Positions 12,077 to 26,200 of a stretch of DNA of 64,000 bases are shown here, in pieces. The notes beneath the pieces were generated by a model. The model was given only the letters and a program-made list of their open reading frames with translations, had not been told where the DNA came from and did not search any database. The DNA is from Mesostigma viride (taxonomy: Eukaryota; Streptophyta; Mesostigmatophyceae; Mesostigmatales; Mesostigmataceae). The DNA is taken from positions 129,501 through 193,500 of the forward strand of contig RPFO01000644.1 in assembly GCA_009746045.1 (NCBI GenBank), given 5' to 3'. Each line of letters starts with the position of its first letter. Positions within the stretch are counted from its first letter, which is position 1. Position numbers and translations under genes: made by a program.

Positions 12077-13262
12077 GGCACGGCGAGTATGCCAGACACG
12101 AGATCGGATGGAACCACGGCTTAACCTGCTAGATACATAGCCAAATCAAATAAAAAAAGCTTGCCCTTTCAGGCAGCTGCCACGAAAGGCACGAGGGCAG
12201 AACGTGGGCACCCCGCTCGATGGAACCTGTACAGCGGTGATGGCTGCTCGGGGTTGGCACCTGATCTGGAGGCATGAGGGAGAACCCAGGCATGAGCAAT
12301 AACCACAGCGTACACGTGTCCCCCAGCCAAATTATCATAGAACTTTCCAGCAAAGAAAAGCTGGGTTCTGGCCTCTGGGCTGTCCTAATAACTTGCCTTC
12401 CGCCTTTCGGAGCTAGGAGCACGCCAGCACGGGCGGGTATTCGCCGTAAGGTTGGGAGGGTTTGAGGGATGGAACTTATGAGCTTGGTTACGTGCAAGGT
12501 TTGGTGGTCGGATCTACGGAGATCCTAGAGTACGGGGATCTCGCTCAAGTCAGCAATGCGCTGTCAGCGCGGAATTTGCGCGGGGGAAACGACAGAATTC
12601 TGCAGCAAGGCACGGACTGATTACTGATAAGGACTTTGATTGACTAGGTACATAATTATGTATGATAGGCGGTGGGCGCTTCGCTAATGATTGCAGGCTG
12701 CAGCTATCTCGTCGACCTGCTGTAACATTTGGCTGTAAGCTTACCGCAGGAAGACAATTATTGCGTGGTATATTGTACAGGTAGGTACCAAAAAACGTCA
12801 TGTGGCGATGTCGGCACCACAGAGGAAGCATGTATTTGTCATATTAACCACTCCGTGGCTAATCCAACGCTGATTTAGGCGGCCGAGAAACAGGATGGTT
12901 GCTAAACCCAAGTAATACGGTGGCTTACATCCCATGAATCACTGCTGTACGCCTGAATTCCAACCCTTTATGCTTCGTTAGGCCTAACGCTTTCATGTTG
13001 GGGACGGAATTCTTGCAAATCCAGCAAGCATTTGTACCATGACGCCCCTTGCTTTATCCTCACCGTCATTGAAGACCTAGCGTCATTTCTAGGATGCCGC
13101 CCTGTGGACGACAATGCCGTAACATGCAGAATTTTGTCCGTCATACCGGATACCAATAGCATGATTTGCATTTCATGCTTTGCTTTCGAAATTCGCATCT
13201 GATTTCCCTTATCACGAATCTGTCAATCCTCTGGACTGGAACCAGAGACATTCAACGTGGCC
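12077..13262. promoter_or_regulatory. shared upstream region of the divergent BART and BAH genes
   Basis: About 1.19 kb separates the BART start codon (minus) from the BAH start codon (plus). A bidirectional promoter is an inference from layout only. I see no canonical TATA box in a decisive position, and no further exon that I can support. Confidence 0.4.
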
Positions 13263-16200
13263 ATGCGTAGAACTGTAATTTGGGGTGAGACGGACGACCG
13301 TGTCGGCGCGAAGCAATATTATAAGACCTGCTTCGTAGACGGACAAAAGATATCGTTACATGACAACTTGGTGGTCAGGACAGCAAATGGCCCCGCTCTG
13401 CTCCATCTGTGTGCCATGTGGGAGAAGGAGGGGGACGAGAAGGATAGCGAACTGGGCAGCGACGAGTCGGGCGACGAGGAAGAGGGGGAAGAAGAAGAAG
13501 ACGAGGAAATGGACGAGGCGGATGATGACCGTACCAGTAAAATGTTGATTAAGGTAGCCATTACTCTATTTCATTAGACATATAACATGGCCAATCTCCG
13601 GGCCCTTTCTCCAGGAGATAAAACGAATCCATGCTTTAGTTTAATGTCACTTGTTTGCCTGCGCCTGCCACCTCACAATAAACACCCGGCTGGTCCCCGT
13701 TGCGGCCCCTCATTGGCCCCATCCCCCCGTTGCCTCATCCCCATCCCCCCACCCCCCCTTGCCTCATCCCGATCCCAACCCCCCGTTGCCTCATCCCGAT
13801 CCCACGGAGCAGGGCCGCTGGTTCTATCAGAAGCACGACCTGGAGGAATTCCGCTTGTCCTGCCGCAAGAAGGAGGTCTTGCTGGAGTGTGGCATGGCCC
13901 CTGCTGTCTCTGATGCCAATCCGGTGGTACGTCGTCGTGCTATAGTGACCTGGTGGTACGTCGCCATGGCCACTGGCTGATGATAACGGCCATCCCTGCT
14001 GAGTATGCCCATCAGCCACCTGGCGTCCCATTGGCCACCGGTGGTCTGTTCCGCCACACTTGCCCCTGGGAGCCGTGTGCCCCATGTCACTATTCTTATT
14101 CTTGCCCCCTCCGCTGGTGCCCCGTGTCCTCACCCCATGCCCCCATGTCGTGCCGGTGCCTTTTCCTCCCACCGTGCCGGGTGCCCCCTTCCCTCCCCCC
14201 CCTCTCCCTCCCCACTTCCCACTCCCCGCCCCCTCCCCCCCCCCTGGTGCCACCAAGCAGACGGTATTTATCCGCAAGGCGCGTGTGGTCTGCCTGGCGA
14301 ACCACCCAGGCATCCGCAAACCGACGCAACAACAGATAGACGAGGCCGATTTTTTCTTGAGCCAAGGAATTGACACCACGGTGCGTGCTGGGTGGATGTT
14401 TTTGTCGCCAAGGCATCGACACTGATGTGCGTGCTGGGTGGATGTTTGCATTCTGAGTGGATGTTTCTGTCGCCAAGGCATTGACACTATGGTATGTGCT
14501 GTCGTCACCCCTGTGCGCCGCCTGTGATGGCTGGATCCTGGAGATTTTGTCCTTTGCGTGTCTACTGTTGAACAGAACGCGGCTGGATACGATGGGATGG
14601 AGCAGAGGGGCTGAGAGGCTGAGGGGATGAGAGGCCATGGGGTTGAGAGGCCGGGGGGGGGGGGGGCTGGGGGCTGGAGGCCGGGGGGCTGAGGGCGGAA
14701 TGTGTTAATGGGGCTGAATGGTACCAGTTGACAGCAGCTGCCATGGGCCAATGCACGTGGCACCAGATGCGGATATGCTTGCATCATAATTGAGGCGTGC
14801 CAGGTGGCGTGGGGGGCAAGCATCACAGTAAACCAGGTGTGATTAATTTTTTCCAGGAGTGTTTCTGCGATCTTGTTTCCGCCAGATGCTGTGTGGGCTT
14901 CCCCTCTCCTCTCAGGATGGCGTGTGGCTCCCCTCGGGGCATGCCCATGTTCCTGACAATAACACACGCCACGTGTGGCAAGGCTTTTAAAAGTGTGATC
15001 CCTGGTCTCGGAACTCTTTTTCAGTGTTCCGTTCCCTGAGTATGCTTACTCTGGACGGGTCATTTGCGGCCCCCCGTCTGTTCGCACTTGTTCTCTGTCT
15101 CACGTGGTGGCTGTGTGGCGTCCGGCCTCGTCCTTGCCCACCCCCTGCAGAGGAGGTCAAAGGTGCCATTCCAGCGGCTGCTGCAGGACCTCGCCCGGTT
15201 CAATAAGTACAAGGCCTTTGACCCACGGCTTGTCATCAAGTGTGAGTGCATCGGGTGAATGTTTCCTGTACAGGCACGGGATGGGGGGCGCGTGCCGGTT
15301 CTTCCCGTTGGCATGGCCCTTCTGGCAAGTTTACTTTCTGCCCCCCCCGGCCATGGCGCCACCTGTGTTGATTTGACAGGTGGCATGCACCTCTTGGCCT
15401 CCTTGGCCTGGGGTGCATTTGGAGGTGATGCTACTCCCCTTCCCTCCCCTCCCCTCCCCTCCCCTCCCCTCCCCTCCCCTCCCCTCCCTCCCCTCCCCTC
15501 CCCTCCCCTCCCCTCCCTCCCCTCCCCTCCCCTCCCTCCCCTCCCCTCCCCTCCCCTCCCCTCCCCTCCCTCCCCTCCCCTCCCTCCCCTCCCTCCCCTC
15601 CTCCCCTCCCTCCCTCCCCTCCCCTCCCTCCCCTCCCCTCCCCTCCCCTCCCTCCCCTCCCCTCCCCTCCCCTCCCCTCCCCTCCCCTCCCCTCCCCTCC
15701 CCTCCCTCCCTCCCCTCCCTCCCCTCCCCTCCCCTCCCCTCCCCTCCCCTCCCCTCCCCTCCCCTCCCCTCCCTCCCTCCCTCCCCTCCCTCCCCTCCCC
15801 TCCCCTCCCCTCCCTCCCCTCCCCTCCCCTCCCCTCCCCTCCCCAAGAATGATCACCAACAATGCACGGTGGTCGCTGGCACTTGTCCTGCAGGTGAGGA
15901 CCTGAACAACCCGAAACCCCCTCGCCTCACCAACGCCACCGCCACGGCTGAGCCAACAAGGCAGCAGCCAGGGGTGCTGGTGGAAAGCGGGTTGCCTGCC
16001 GGGCTGACCAGGGCCGCCGTGGAGGGTGCACGAGGTATGTACGTGAGGTATTGATGATTTGTGTGTGCATGAGGTTTACATCAGTGAGACAGCCGTGAGG
16101 TTGATTTGTTTTTGAGGCAGGTATATGGGAGAGAGTGGGCAGGTTGTGCAGTGGCATGCTGTTTGTGTGCATGTTTGTTGCATGGATGACGTACCCAGAA

Positions 16201-19200
16201 CAGCCTCCAGCGTTGGACCGGCTGCTGGCGAGCCATAGCGCTAGTAATAATCGTATGCAGTGACGTGTTCCCCTCTACATGCCGGCTTTATTTATGTGTT
16301 CTTCATACAGTATTATAATATGCTCCATATAATAGTACAGTATGCTTCATGTAGTAGTATGCTTCAAATATAGTATGCTTCAAGACAGCATTGAGCCCAG
16401 GGGCAGAGGATGCTGTGGTCAGGCCCTTGCCCCCACCAGTTAACTTGACATGACTGCCCGTGCCACCGGTTCACCCAGGCTGCTCGTGTGTTTGCATGTC
16501 ATCATGCTCGTGTGTATGTTTGCATGTCGTGATGCCTGCAGCTCGCCTCCCCCTCGCAGCCGGGCCCTCCCTCGCGCTTGTTCGTGGTTATGCTTGTTTC
16601 GTGCGTGTTCATGCCTGCACATGGCTTGCCGGCACGCAGGGGGCTCCACGCGCTATGCCCTGCAATCATTCCTTGATCCCGCCCATTCAACTAATTCTTG
16701 GCCGCGCCCCTTCAATAGGAGGCCAGCATGTGGTGGTGGTGTGGTCCTAGTCGCAGATGGGCATGCGGGGCATGCAGCGGGGAGAGTTGGGGCTCTTCGC
16801 ACGCGTTCGCGCGACCCATCCCGGCCACGTTCCTACGGGACTGTTGTTTGTACACTTTTGGCATTAAAACGTGTTCTGACGGTGAACTTGGGCACGTGCA
16901 TCGGCTGTATGAACTTGTGACTGTGGATCAGGGCTCCTGCATGAGTTCCGTGCATTATTTTTGGCGTGAGTATCAAGTTTGGAGTGGTCATCAATCTGAG
17001 ATGGGCATGAAGCGTACGGCACACTTGTCACCATGGCCTTGTTTGCCTCGGCATTTGTCACCACGGCATTTGTTACCACATGCCGCGTCGGGCTCGTGTG
17101 GGTTCAGCCTTTCATATGCATGTAGGGCGTGGTTGCATCGTGTTCTGTTCTGTATGTTTGTGAGCGATAGTCCACACAGGTGCATGGGTGGTCGTGGGCG
17201 TGCTGTTACTACGCTGCTGTATGGCATGGCGGCATCTTTGTGACGCATGGACCATGCCAGCCAGTCGTACAAGGTGCACAGCCTTACAAGGTAGTCGCTA
17301 AGTCGCTATGGTGACGCATGCTAGCCTCACGCATTGACCGGTCAAGGGATGGTATGCTCCATGTGTGCTGGCCGGTTGCCACAGGAGGCCCCTCGGGCAC
17401 ACCGGGGCCATCAACGCCTAGTCAGCCGCCAGCTGTGAATGAGCGCCAACCGGCTTCAGAAACGGGACGACAGCCCCCTGCTGAAAAGGAGCGCCCACTG
17501 GCCGTTGAAATGGGGCCCAGCCAGTCTCGCGGGAAGGAGGCGACGGTTGGCATACAGCACGCAAAGGAAAGCACGGCTGCAGGTAGCTCGCAGCCACAAA
17601 AGGGGGGCACAGCACTCCCCAAGTCCAGCCAGCTGCCACTTGCGGCGACCGGGGGTGGGAAGGGGAAGGAAATTGCTGGTGCGTGCCAATGTATACGCAG
17701 ACTGATGTGTACGTAGACCGATGTGTACGTAGACCGGTGTGTACGTAGACCGATGTCTACGTAGATCGGTGTGTACGTCATGCCACATGGTTATATCAGG
17801 GTTGGGCGTTAAGGGGTTACGTTACGTCGATCACGTAGTAACGGGGGCATAATCACTTGGTTTTGCGTTACGGTTTACGTGACGAAAGTTGGCACGTTAG
17901 GCCTTTAAGTACTTTGCCCCTTTATGTTCTGTTTCTACTATACGCAAAATAGAGTGGCCGTAACGGAACCAGAGTGGGAATGTTGACAGATAGTTGCAAG
18001 GTGAAGTGGTGGTAGTGAGCCCTTGTAGGCCACATGGCGCCATGTCGCGCGGCATCGGCGTGGCGTCATGTAGTGCAGGCCCCCCGCTGTCTAGTTTTGC
18101 CATGGAAATCGCGGGAAATAGTCGGAAAATCACAAGCTATTCTGCAATTGTACGTATTTACGTTACGTTATGTCTTTACGTAAACTTCTACGTCTATGGT
18201 ATGTTCTTCGTCACGCTTTTAGCCATTCTAGTCTACAGGGCGTGTTTACATTACGTCAACTCCCTGGCCTCCTTTACGCCCAACCTTGGCATATATCATG
18301 CCACATCTATGTATCATGCCACCTGTATATGTAATGTGATGACACGGCGCTGGAGACATTCCCCGGTTTGCCCGCATCACCTCCAGGAGTGTAAATGGGA
18401 CATGCCTTTCGCTCGCCTGCACAGCACGTTGAATCGCTTATCGATAATGTCACCCCCCAACAGCTCCTAGGGCGCGCAAGGGGCGTTCTGTTGGAGGCAG
18501 CAGGTCGGTGCCTTGCTTTAGCGGAGGCAGATCCAAATCAGCTTGGAAGAATCCTTGAGCTTTAATTAGTGAGTAAATAAGTCTTGTTCCAATAAAATTG
18601 CCGGTAACAATAAGTGATGAGCGTGGAAGTTGCAACTTGATCACAAATCATAGTAGCTTTCATTCTGCGTGAGGCTAGAGTGCACATGGCCCACTGGAGT
18701 GCAGCGGTGTTGGTTGGCTCCCCTTGCCACGTCGAGGCCATGCCTTAGTCTTGGGGTGGGAGAGCCGCGTTTTGGGCTGTTTGTGTATCTTTGTCCGCAA
18801 GTGTTTTTAGCGTTTTTGCGACGAGGAAGTACTCTGCACACGGTCGTAAGGGCGCGACAAGTGACCTTCGATGCCTGCACGCACTGCAGCTACGAGAATC
18901 ACCCTTACACAGGTTACGGTCAGCTGTCCAAAATTTACTTGTGAACATGTACAGCATCTCTGCAAAGCCCCGCTGATCCAAAGTCGGTCGCACATGGCGC
19001 CTATCGCCTGTTGGTGTGTTGTGCTCATATGCTCATTGTGCTCGTGTGCTCATGTGCTGATGGTGCTCATGCGCGCACAGGCACCTCGGCAGCAGCGCCG
19101 CATGAACCGTCAGGGACACAGGAGTCCAACAAGTCGGTCCAGAAAAGGAATGGCAAGGAGCCTGCGGAGGATGGCGCGGGTGCCAGCAGTGACAGGAAGA

Positions 19201-20106
19201 GTGCGGGGCAGCAGGCCGCAGGAGTTATGGCGGTCGTGAAGGCTACTGCTAAAGGTAGGGGACATGCTGATGTCATGCTTGGCTTGCACAGCAGGACTGG
19301 TTGGTTTTTTTTTTTTCTTTTAACTTGACCTTTCTTCAGTGGGGTGGTAGAGAATGAGGTGAGTGGAGCACGGTTGGGCTTGGTTTCTTTATGCTCATGG
19401 GGTAGCCTTGCGTTGGCATGGGCCTAAGTGCTTGCGGCCAGGGAAGCCACACCTGCATCAGCAGCTAGTAACTTGACAGGGGGGGTCTGTGTGCTGGGCT
19501 GTAACGTTAGGTTGGTGGTTTCCAACATTAATATTGCCTGGCACTAGTTCTCGTCTTCCCTCCACCACCACCACCACCACCACCACCACCACCACCACCA
19601 CCACCACCACCACCACCACCACCACCACCACCACCACCACCACCACCACCACCACCACCACCACCACCACCACCACCACCACCACCACCACCACCACCAC
19701 CACCACGGCCACGGCCACGGCCACGGCCACGGCCACGGCCACGGCCACCGCCACCGCCACCGCCACCGCCACCGCCACCGCCACCGCCACCGCCACCGCC
19801 ACCGCCACGGCCACGGCCACCGCCACCGCCACCGCCACCGCCACCGCCACCGCCACCGCCACCGCCACCGCCACCGCCACCGCCACCGCCACCGCCACCG
19901 CCACCGCCACCACCACCACCACCCCCACCACCCCCACCGCCACCGCCACCGCCACCGCCACCGCCACCACCACCACCACCACCACCACCACCACCACCAC
20001 CACCACCACCACCACCACCACCACCACCACCACCACCACCACCACCACCACCACCACCACCACCACCACCACCACCACCACCACCACCACCACCACCACC
20101 ACCCCC

Positions 20107-20150
<44 letters not shown>

Positions 20151-20221
20151 ACCACCACCACCACCACCACCACCACCACCACCACCACCACCACCACCAC
20201 CACCACCACCACCACCACCAC

Positions 20222-20252
<31 letters not shown>

Positions 20253-23200
20253 ATCACCGCCACCGCCACCGCCACCGCCACCACCACCGCCACTGCCACC
20301 GCCACCGCCACCGCCCGCCACCACCACCGCCACCACCACCACCACCGCCATCGCCGCCGCCGCCGCCGCCACCACCACCACCACCACCACCACCACCACC
20401 ACCACCACCACCACCACCACCACCACCACCACCACCACCACCACCACCACCACCACCACCACCACCACCACCACCACCACCACCACCACCACCACCACCA
20501 CCACCACCTCCACCACCACCACCACCGCCACCGCCGCCACCACCACCACCACCATTTCCATCATGATTGCATTTCCTCTGTCACCAGAGCCCAGCGATGC
20601 TTCCCTTCGAGCAAACGACGGCAAGGGTAAAGAGAAGGAAGGCGAAAGAAAAGAGAAGGAAGGCAAACGCAAGGCAGTGGGGGACGTGGCGGAAGCTCAG
20701 GAAGGCGCATCCAAGAAGGCTCGTGTCCTTGTGCCTGCATCCGCCACCACCAGCCCATCACCCTCGGCCATTCCTGGCTCACGCCCCTCCGCTACCACCC
20801 CAGTGGCGGCAGGCAGTAAACTGCCTAGGCCAATGACCACCACGTCAGGGGTTGCCCGGCCATTGCAGGCGGCCAAGGCAATGCCTGTGGTCACCATACC
20901 TGGCAGCACTAGCGCGGATGCCAGAGCCAGCATGGCTGTGGGTGCCGGCACCAAGTCACCAGCGGCACAAACACCGCCGGCAACCTCAAGCTTGTCGGCA
21001 CGGCCCCCATCCAGCCTAAAGCAGGTCGCCAATGACGAGAGTCCCAGGGGCCCAGGTATCCTCGCGTTGAGATTGTGCTGTGATGCCTCAGCCACCTCTG
21101 CCATGGCATAAAGAAATCGTGCCGTGTTCTTCTCATTTAATGAAGTAGTGGAAAGAGGGCTTTCATGTAGGCGCGGACCAATACGTCAGTAGTCCTGGCC
21201 AAGAGCACCATGTGGAGGAGTATGCTGTAACAAGGTCTGCATTCGCCCGACAGATGGCAGCACAAATGCCTGGAATTGTGTGTGAATCACCTGTTCTAGC
21301 ACGCTTCCTGGAGCATGGCCGCAGCTGCCCCCCTGGGAGATGCATGTCAGATAAAGACATCGGCTCCTGCGCTGCCACCTGGCCGTGGGCTGATGCCATC
21401 TCCGCTGTAGGTTTCGTGTGCCACATGCCCACATGTCTTCACGGGCTATGGCTAGGGGGCCACATGCCCACATGTCTTCACGGGCTATGGCTAGGGGGCC
21501 ACATGCCCACATGTCTTCACGGGCTATGGCTAGGGGGCCACATGCCCACATGTCTTCACGGGCTATGGCTAGGGGGCCACATGCCCACATGTCTTCACGG
21601 GCTATGGCTAGGGGGCCACATGCCCACATGTCTTCACGGGCTATGGCTAGGGGGCCACATGCCCACATGTCTTCACGGGCTATGGCTAGGGGGCCACATG
21701 CCCAATGTCTTCACGGGCTATGGCTAGGGGGCCCTGCCAAGCCAGCATCATTCGCTCCTTGAGCAAACTCGGGTTTTGTCCGCTGCGTGGCAAATAGCTT
21801 GCACATTGTTCCGTTACGTCCTGGTGGCGTGTCCTGGTAGCAAGTAGAGTGTTCCAACCAAGGCAGGTGCTGGTGCTGGTGCTGGTGCCCCTTGGCTCAC
21901 CCGTCACCGGGCGGCGTGTCGTGATGCAGAAGTCCATGGGGGGCGTGTCCGCGTGCGATTGCCACATCCGGTGCGGTGTTGTTACTTGCCACATCGGTAT
22001 GGTGTTGTTTATTGCCGCATTGCATAGGTGTCAATTTTTCCTTCCTGCTATCCCAGCTCAGGGTCACGATAGTGTCCATCCCACCTCATACAACCTGCTT
22101 TGGTAATCCACAAAATTAGAAAGAGAAGAACTACTGCGATTTCTAGTTCGCTGTGTGGAATGAACTACACCCAACGTACATGTGGACCGATTGCACGGAG
22201 CCGAGGCGTAATGCCACATAGGAGTGGGCGTGGTTCCCTATGATGGGCCAAGTGGGAATCATGCGCAAGACCAGTCGTCCTCATATTAACAATAATAATG
22301 ATAACGCTATGAACAAGACAATGCGCGCGCGGCACCTTCCTGTCCTTGAACCTTTGCAGGGGAACCCCCCCGCAAGCCCTCCACTGCCGGCGCAAGTGGC
22401 AGTGTCAGCGTGCCAAGGACCAGCACCAGTGTCCCAGGGAGCAGCGGCGGCGGTGGCGGCAGCGGGGCCAGGCCTGTGCCCGGGCGGCCCGAATTGGCCG
22501 GTCCATCGGCTTCCAAACCTTACAAGCACGGCAAGCATGTGGGCATGCTCATGGGGAGTGGCAAGGTGGGATGCCGCGCCGCCCCAAGGTGGGGTGCTTG
22601 ACAGCAGAATCGGAATCAGACCACTTAGAGAGGTTGCCTTGTGGCGCCATCGGCTGCATGCCAGGTCCCCTTGTGCGGGGAGTTGTGTGCGCTCTGGCCG
22701 TAGGCAAGCACGGGTCGCCCCATGTCACCGTATATGTGCGCTGGCTATGTGCAAGCGCTGGTTGCCACATGTCACAATATATGCGCGCTGGCTATGTGCA
22801 AGCACTGGCGGCCGCATTCTCGCCCATGTGCCAGCTGCCATGTGGGAATGCGGGCGATCTGCGAGCTTCATGACATATACACGCTGGAGTAGGTGGTATG
22901 CGTTCTGGAATAGGTGGGTGCCGGCACCATGCCTGCCCTGTGCCCGCGTGGCGCATGCGGGCGTCTAGGGGGTCATGTCTGTGCATGTCCGCGCGCGCAC
23001 AACCTGACCAGGTATTGTATGACTAGAGACTGCAGAGGTAATGGAGGGTGTGTTCCAAGCCTGTGTTTCAGAGTGCAGTGCATATCCCTCGGCAACGAGG
23101 ATTCGGTGCTGGACATTATCCCAGTGGATCCCAGTGGCGTGACTTGAGGGATCCATCCATTCCTGAAAGCTGTGTATGTGTGGGCTAAAGAGCATTTGCT

Positions 23201-26200
23201 CGTGCTCCGTTGGTACTCCTCAAAATAAAGGGCATGTGCTTCCATCCCCTGGTTTGTAATGTTCTGTGTACCCTCAACAGAGGTGGTTGTCTAAGCAAGC
23301 ATCGTGCCCGTCACGATGTGGGTTGTTCTTCCATCTGGGGCGTATGGTTCAACTGCGGTCGTTCCAATAAATGGGCATGTTACCCGCATTGTTCCTGCAT
23401 GGTTGGCGGGGACCATACCCTGTCCCCATCTGCGCATGCCCCTTATGTTCCTGTTCCCCCCTGTGGCTGCCGGCCGTGGACTACCTATGCAGAGGCCCGG
23501 CAGCAGCAAGCTTACCTTCGTGAAGGCCAGGGTCCCTGTCCCTGTCCCTGCCACGACCACGCCCTCGGTATGACCATCGCATGCCTCCCTTTCCATCCCA
23601 TGCCTCCCTTCCCATCCCATGCCTCCCTTCCCATCACACGCCTCCTTCCCATCCCATGCCTCCCTTCCCATCACACGCCTCCCTTTCCATCCCATGCCTC
23701 CCTTTCCCGTGCGCATGATTTGGTGGAATAGGCCATGAGTGACTTTATTGGATCGTGGAATGCACCAAATGAATGAGTGTATGTTCGTCAGGACACGCGC
23801 ACATTGCCTTCTGCAGCAAATGTCCGACAAGGATTCGCATGAAAGGGGCATGTGTAGGCACTTCTCTTGCCTCCAGCATGCTCCCATGGACCTATGCTGC
23901 CACAAAACACTTAACGTCAGACTGCTGGTGTTGTCATTCATCTGTACCCAATGTCAAGAACTTGCCTCTCGTATCTTACTTCAATGTCTCTGCTCCCTTT
24001 GCCAAGGGATGTGCTTGGCCAACGTGCCCTACTCATTACTTCACACCCTTCCCTAAAGCATGGTTTGGGGTTTCCCCTCATCCCCTTTTTTATGTCGCTC
24101 GCCTGCTTCACACCGGTGCTTCCCGTCTGATAAGCTTAAATTTCTCATGCTGTGTGTGATGCCCTCCTTCAAACCGTTGGTTGGGATCATTACGGTTGGT
24201 GGCATCACATTCGGCCTCGTCAGCATCATTTCCAGGCCAAGGCAGGCACCGTTGCACCGTCTCCCCGTAGCGCTCCGATGCTGCCGCCCGGCCCTGACGA
24301 GAGCCTGCGCGCGCGGTCGCAGTGGCGCAAGGACTACTCGCGCGAACAGATGGTGCTTCAGGCGGTCAAGTCCGGCCGCGTTCTATATTTGGACAACATC
24401 CCGCTGCTTTTCGACGACCTTGGGTTATGGGTGGGTGCAAGTGGCTGCTAAGGTCGTTGCGGTTGCTTCTTGGCGTGGTTGCCGTTGGCCTTAGGAAGCC
24501 CATGCCGGCGTCACACGCGCGCGGAGTGAAGCCCTCGCGAGTGTGCTTGTGTGCGCCCCTGACGTTGTCCTTGTGGGTGGACTGCGAGAGGATGCCTCAG
24601 TACGGGGCTGGGATTTCGGAAATGCGCATCTCATTTGGCCATGCACCTCATTTCTTTGGATCCTGCATCTTATTCGCCCTTGGTCACGCAACTCACGTCA
24701 TTTGGCCCTGCATTGGTCCACACATGGCGACTGCTGCCTGGGTGGCCGCAGGATGTGCTTGTGGACCGCCTGCCTGGGCTGGAGGACGTGCGGCTGCTGC
24801 CGTGCTGGGACCTGGAGGGACACGTGCTGCGAGAGGAGGACATCCAGTTTGCCACACGTGCGTCTTTTTGTGGCACACACCAGTGAGGCTGGTTCATTCA
24901 TTGGCCCTGCGTATGTCAGTACAGTCGGTTTGGTGGGCGGCCGGGCGGGCGGGCGGCTGGGCGTGTGGGTGGGTGGGTGGGTGGGTGGGTGGGTGGGTGG
25001 GTGGGTGGGTGGGTGGGTGGTGGGTGGGTGGGTGGGTGGGTGGGTGGGTGGGTGGGTGGGTGGGTGGGTGGGTGGGTGGGTGGGTGGGTGGGTGGGTGGG
25101 TGGGTGGGTGGTGGTGGGTGGGTGGGTGGGTGGGTGGGTGGGTGGGTGGGTGGGTGGGTGGGTGGGTGGTGGGTGGGTGGGTGGCCGGGCGGGTGGCTGG
25201 GCGGCCGGGCGGCCGGGCGGGCGGGCGGGCGGGCGGGCGGGCGGGTGGATGGGCGGGTGCGTGGGTGGGTGCGTGGGTGGGTGGGTGGGTGGGCGGGCGG
25301 GCGGGCGGGCGGGCGGCGGGCGGGCGGCGCGGGCGGGGCGGGCGGGCGGCGGGCGGGCGGGCGGGCGGCGGGCGGGCGGCGGGCGGGCGGCGCGGCGGGG
25401 GCGGGCGGCGGGCGGCGGGCGGGCGGGCGGGCGGCGCGGGCGGGCGGGCGGGCGGGCGGGGCGGGTGGGGGGTGGGGGTGGGTGGGGGGTGGGGGGTGGG
25501 GTGGGGGGGTGGGGGGGTTGGTGTTTGGGGGGTAACCACAAGGTGTTAGCCCAGCGGTCGGGGCTTAAAGTAGGTGTGGGGGGGGCGGGCGCGACGACAG
25601 GTAGGCTGGTGCATCCGCGTTTGAAGGGGCTGGTTTGGAAGGGGAAGACATCCTGTGGAGACGCGGGGGGGGAAATAAATATCTGTTCTGCTGGGAGGAG
25701 TTCATTCCTGTGGAGATGCAGGGAAGCAGCTGGGATGGGTTCCTATTTTGGTTGTTCCTAGCCCAAGTGCTACAACCAATATCTACATCAGTTTGCCCAG
25801 TTTGGTACCTGCAGTTGCAAGTTGAAGCGTGTCACCCAACGGAAGGAGGATAGACCACACTGACGATGCTGGCCGGTGGCAGCCTAGGCCGGCTGGTGAC
25901 ATGTGCCCGCTGCCCGGCAATCTCTGGATATGGTCAGGTATCTGGGGGTGCCACCCACTCTGGTTTGCTACCATGGTCGCGCCACCCACATGCTTCACTG
26001 CCGATTTTGCGCCACCTCTACGGCTGTGCGTGCTTACCCTACCCTTGGTTCCCCCGCAGAGCAAGGCTACGCCGTGTTTCAGTCGCAGCGGCTCGCAGTG
26101 GAGGCAGAGCAGATCGTCGACAAGGATTTGCTGCTGCTGGAGGCCGGGGAGGACTGTCTCCCATGGTGCGTGTATACCAATACCGTCATTCAGTCATACG

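Noticed and set aside
19458-21111. Open frames of 404 and 540 residues made of Val/Gly/Ala or Thr/Pro
   Set aside because: They come from the CCA/CCG array. Only the end (20588-21055) is coding, and it is an exon of the BAH gene reached by a splice acceptor.
21186-21762. Repeat-protein-like ORFs on both strands
   Set aside because: A 39-bp minisatellite keeps three frames open; the products have no biased substitutions, and the region is intronic.
24322-25761. 479-residue Gly/Trp/Val ORF and its His/Pro/Thr antisense
   Set aside because: They are read through GGGT/GGGC arrays; the true exon here is 24236-24430.
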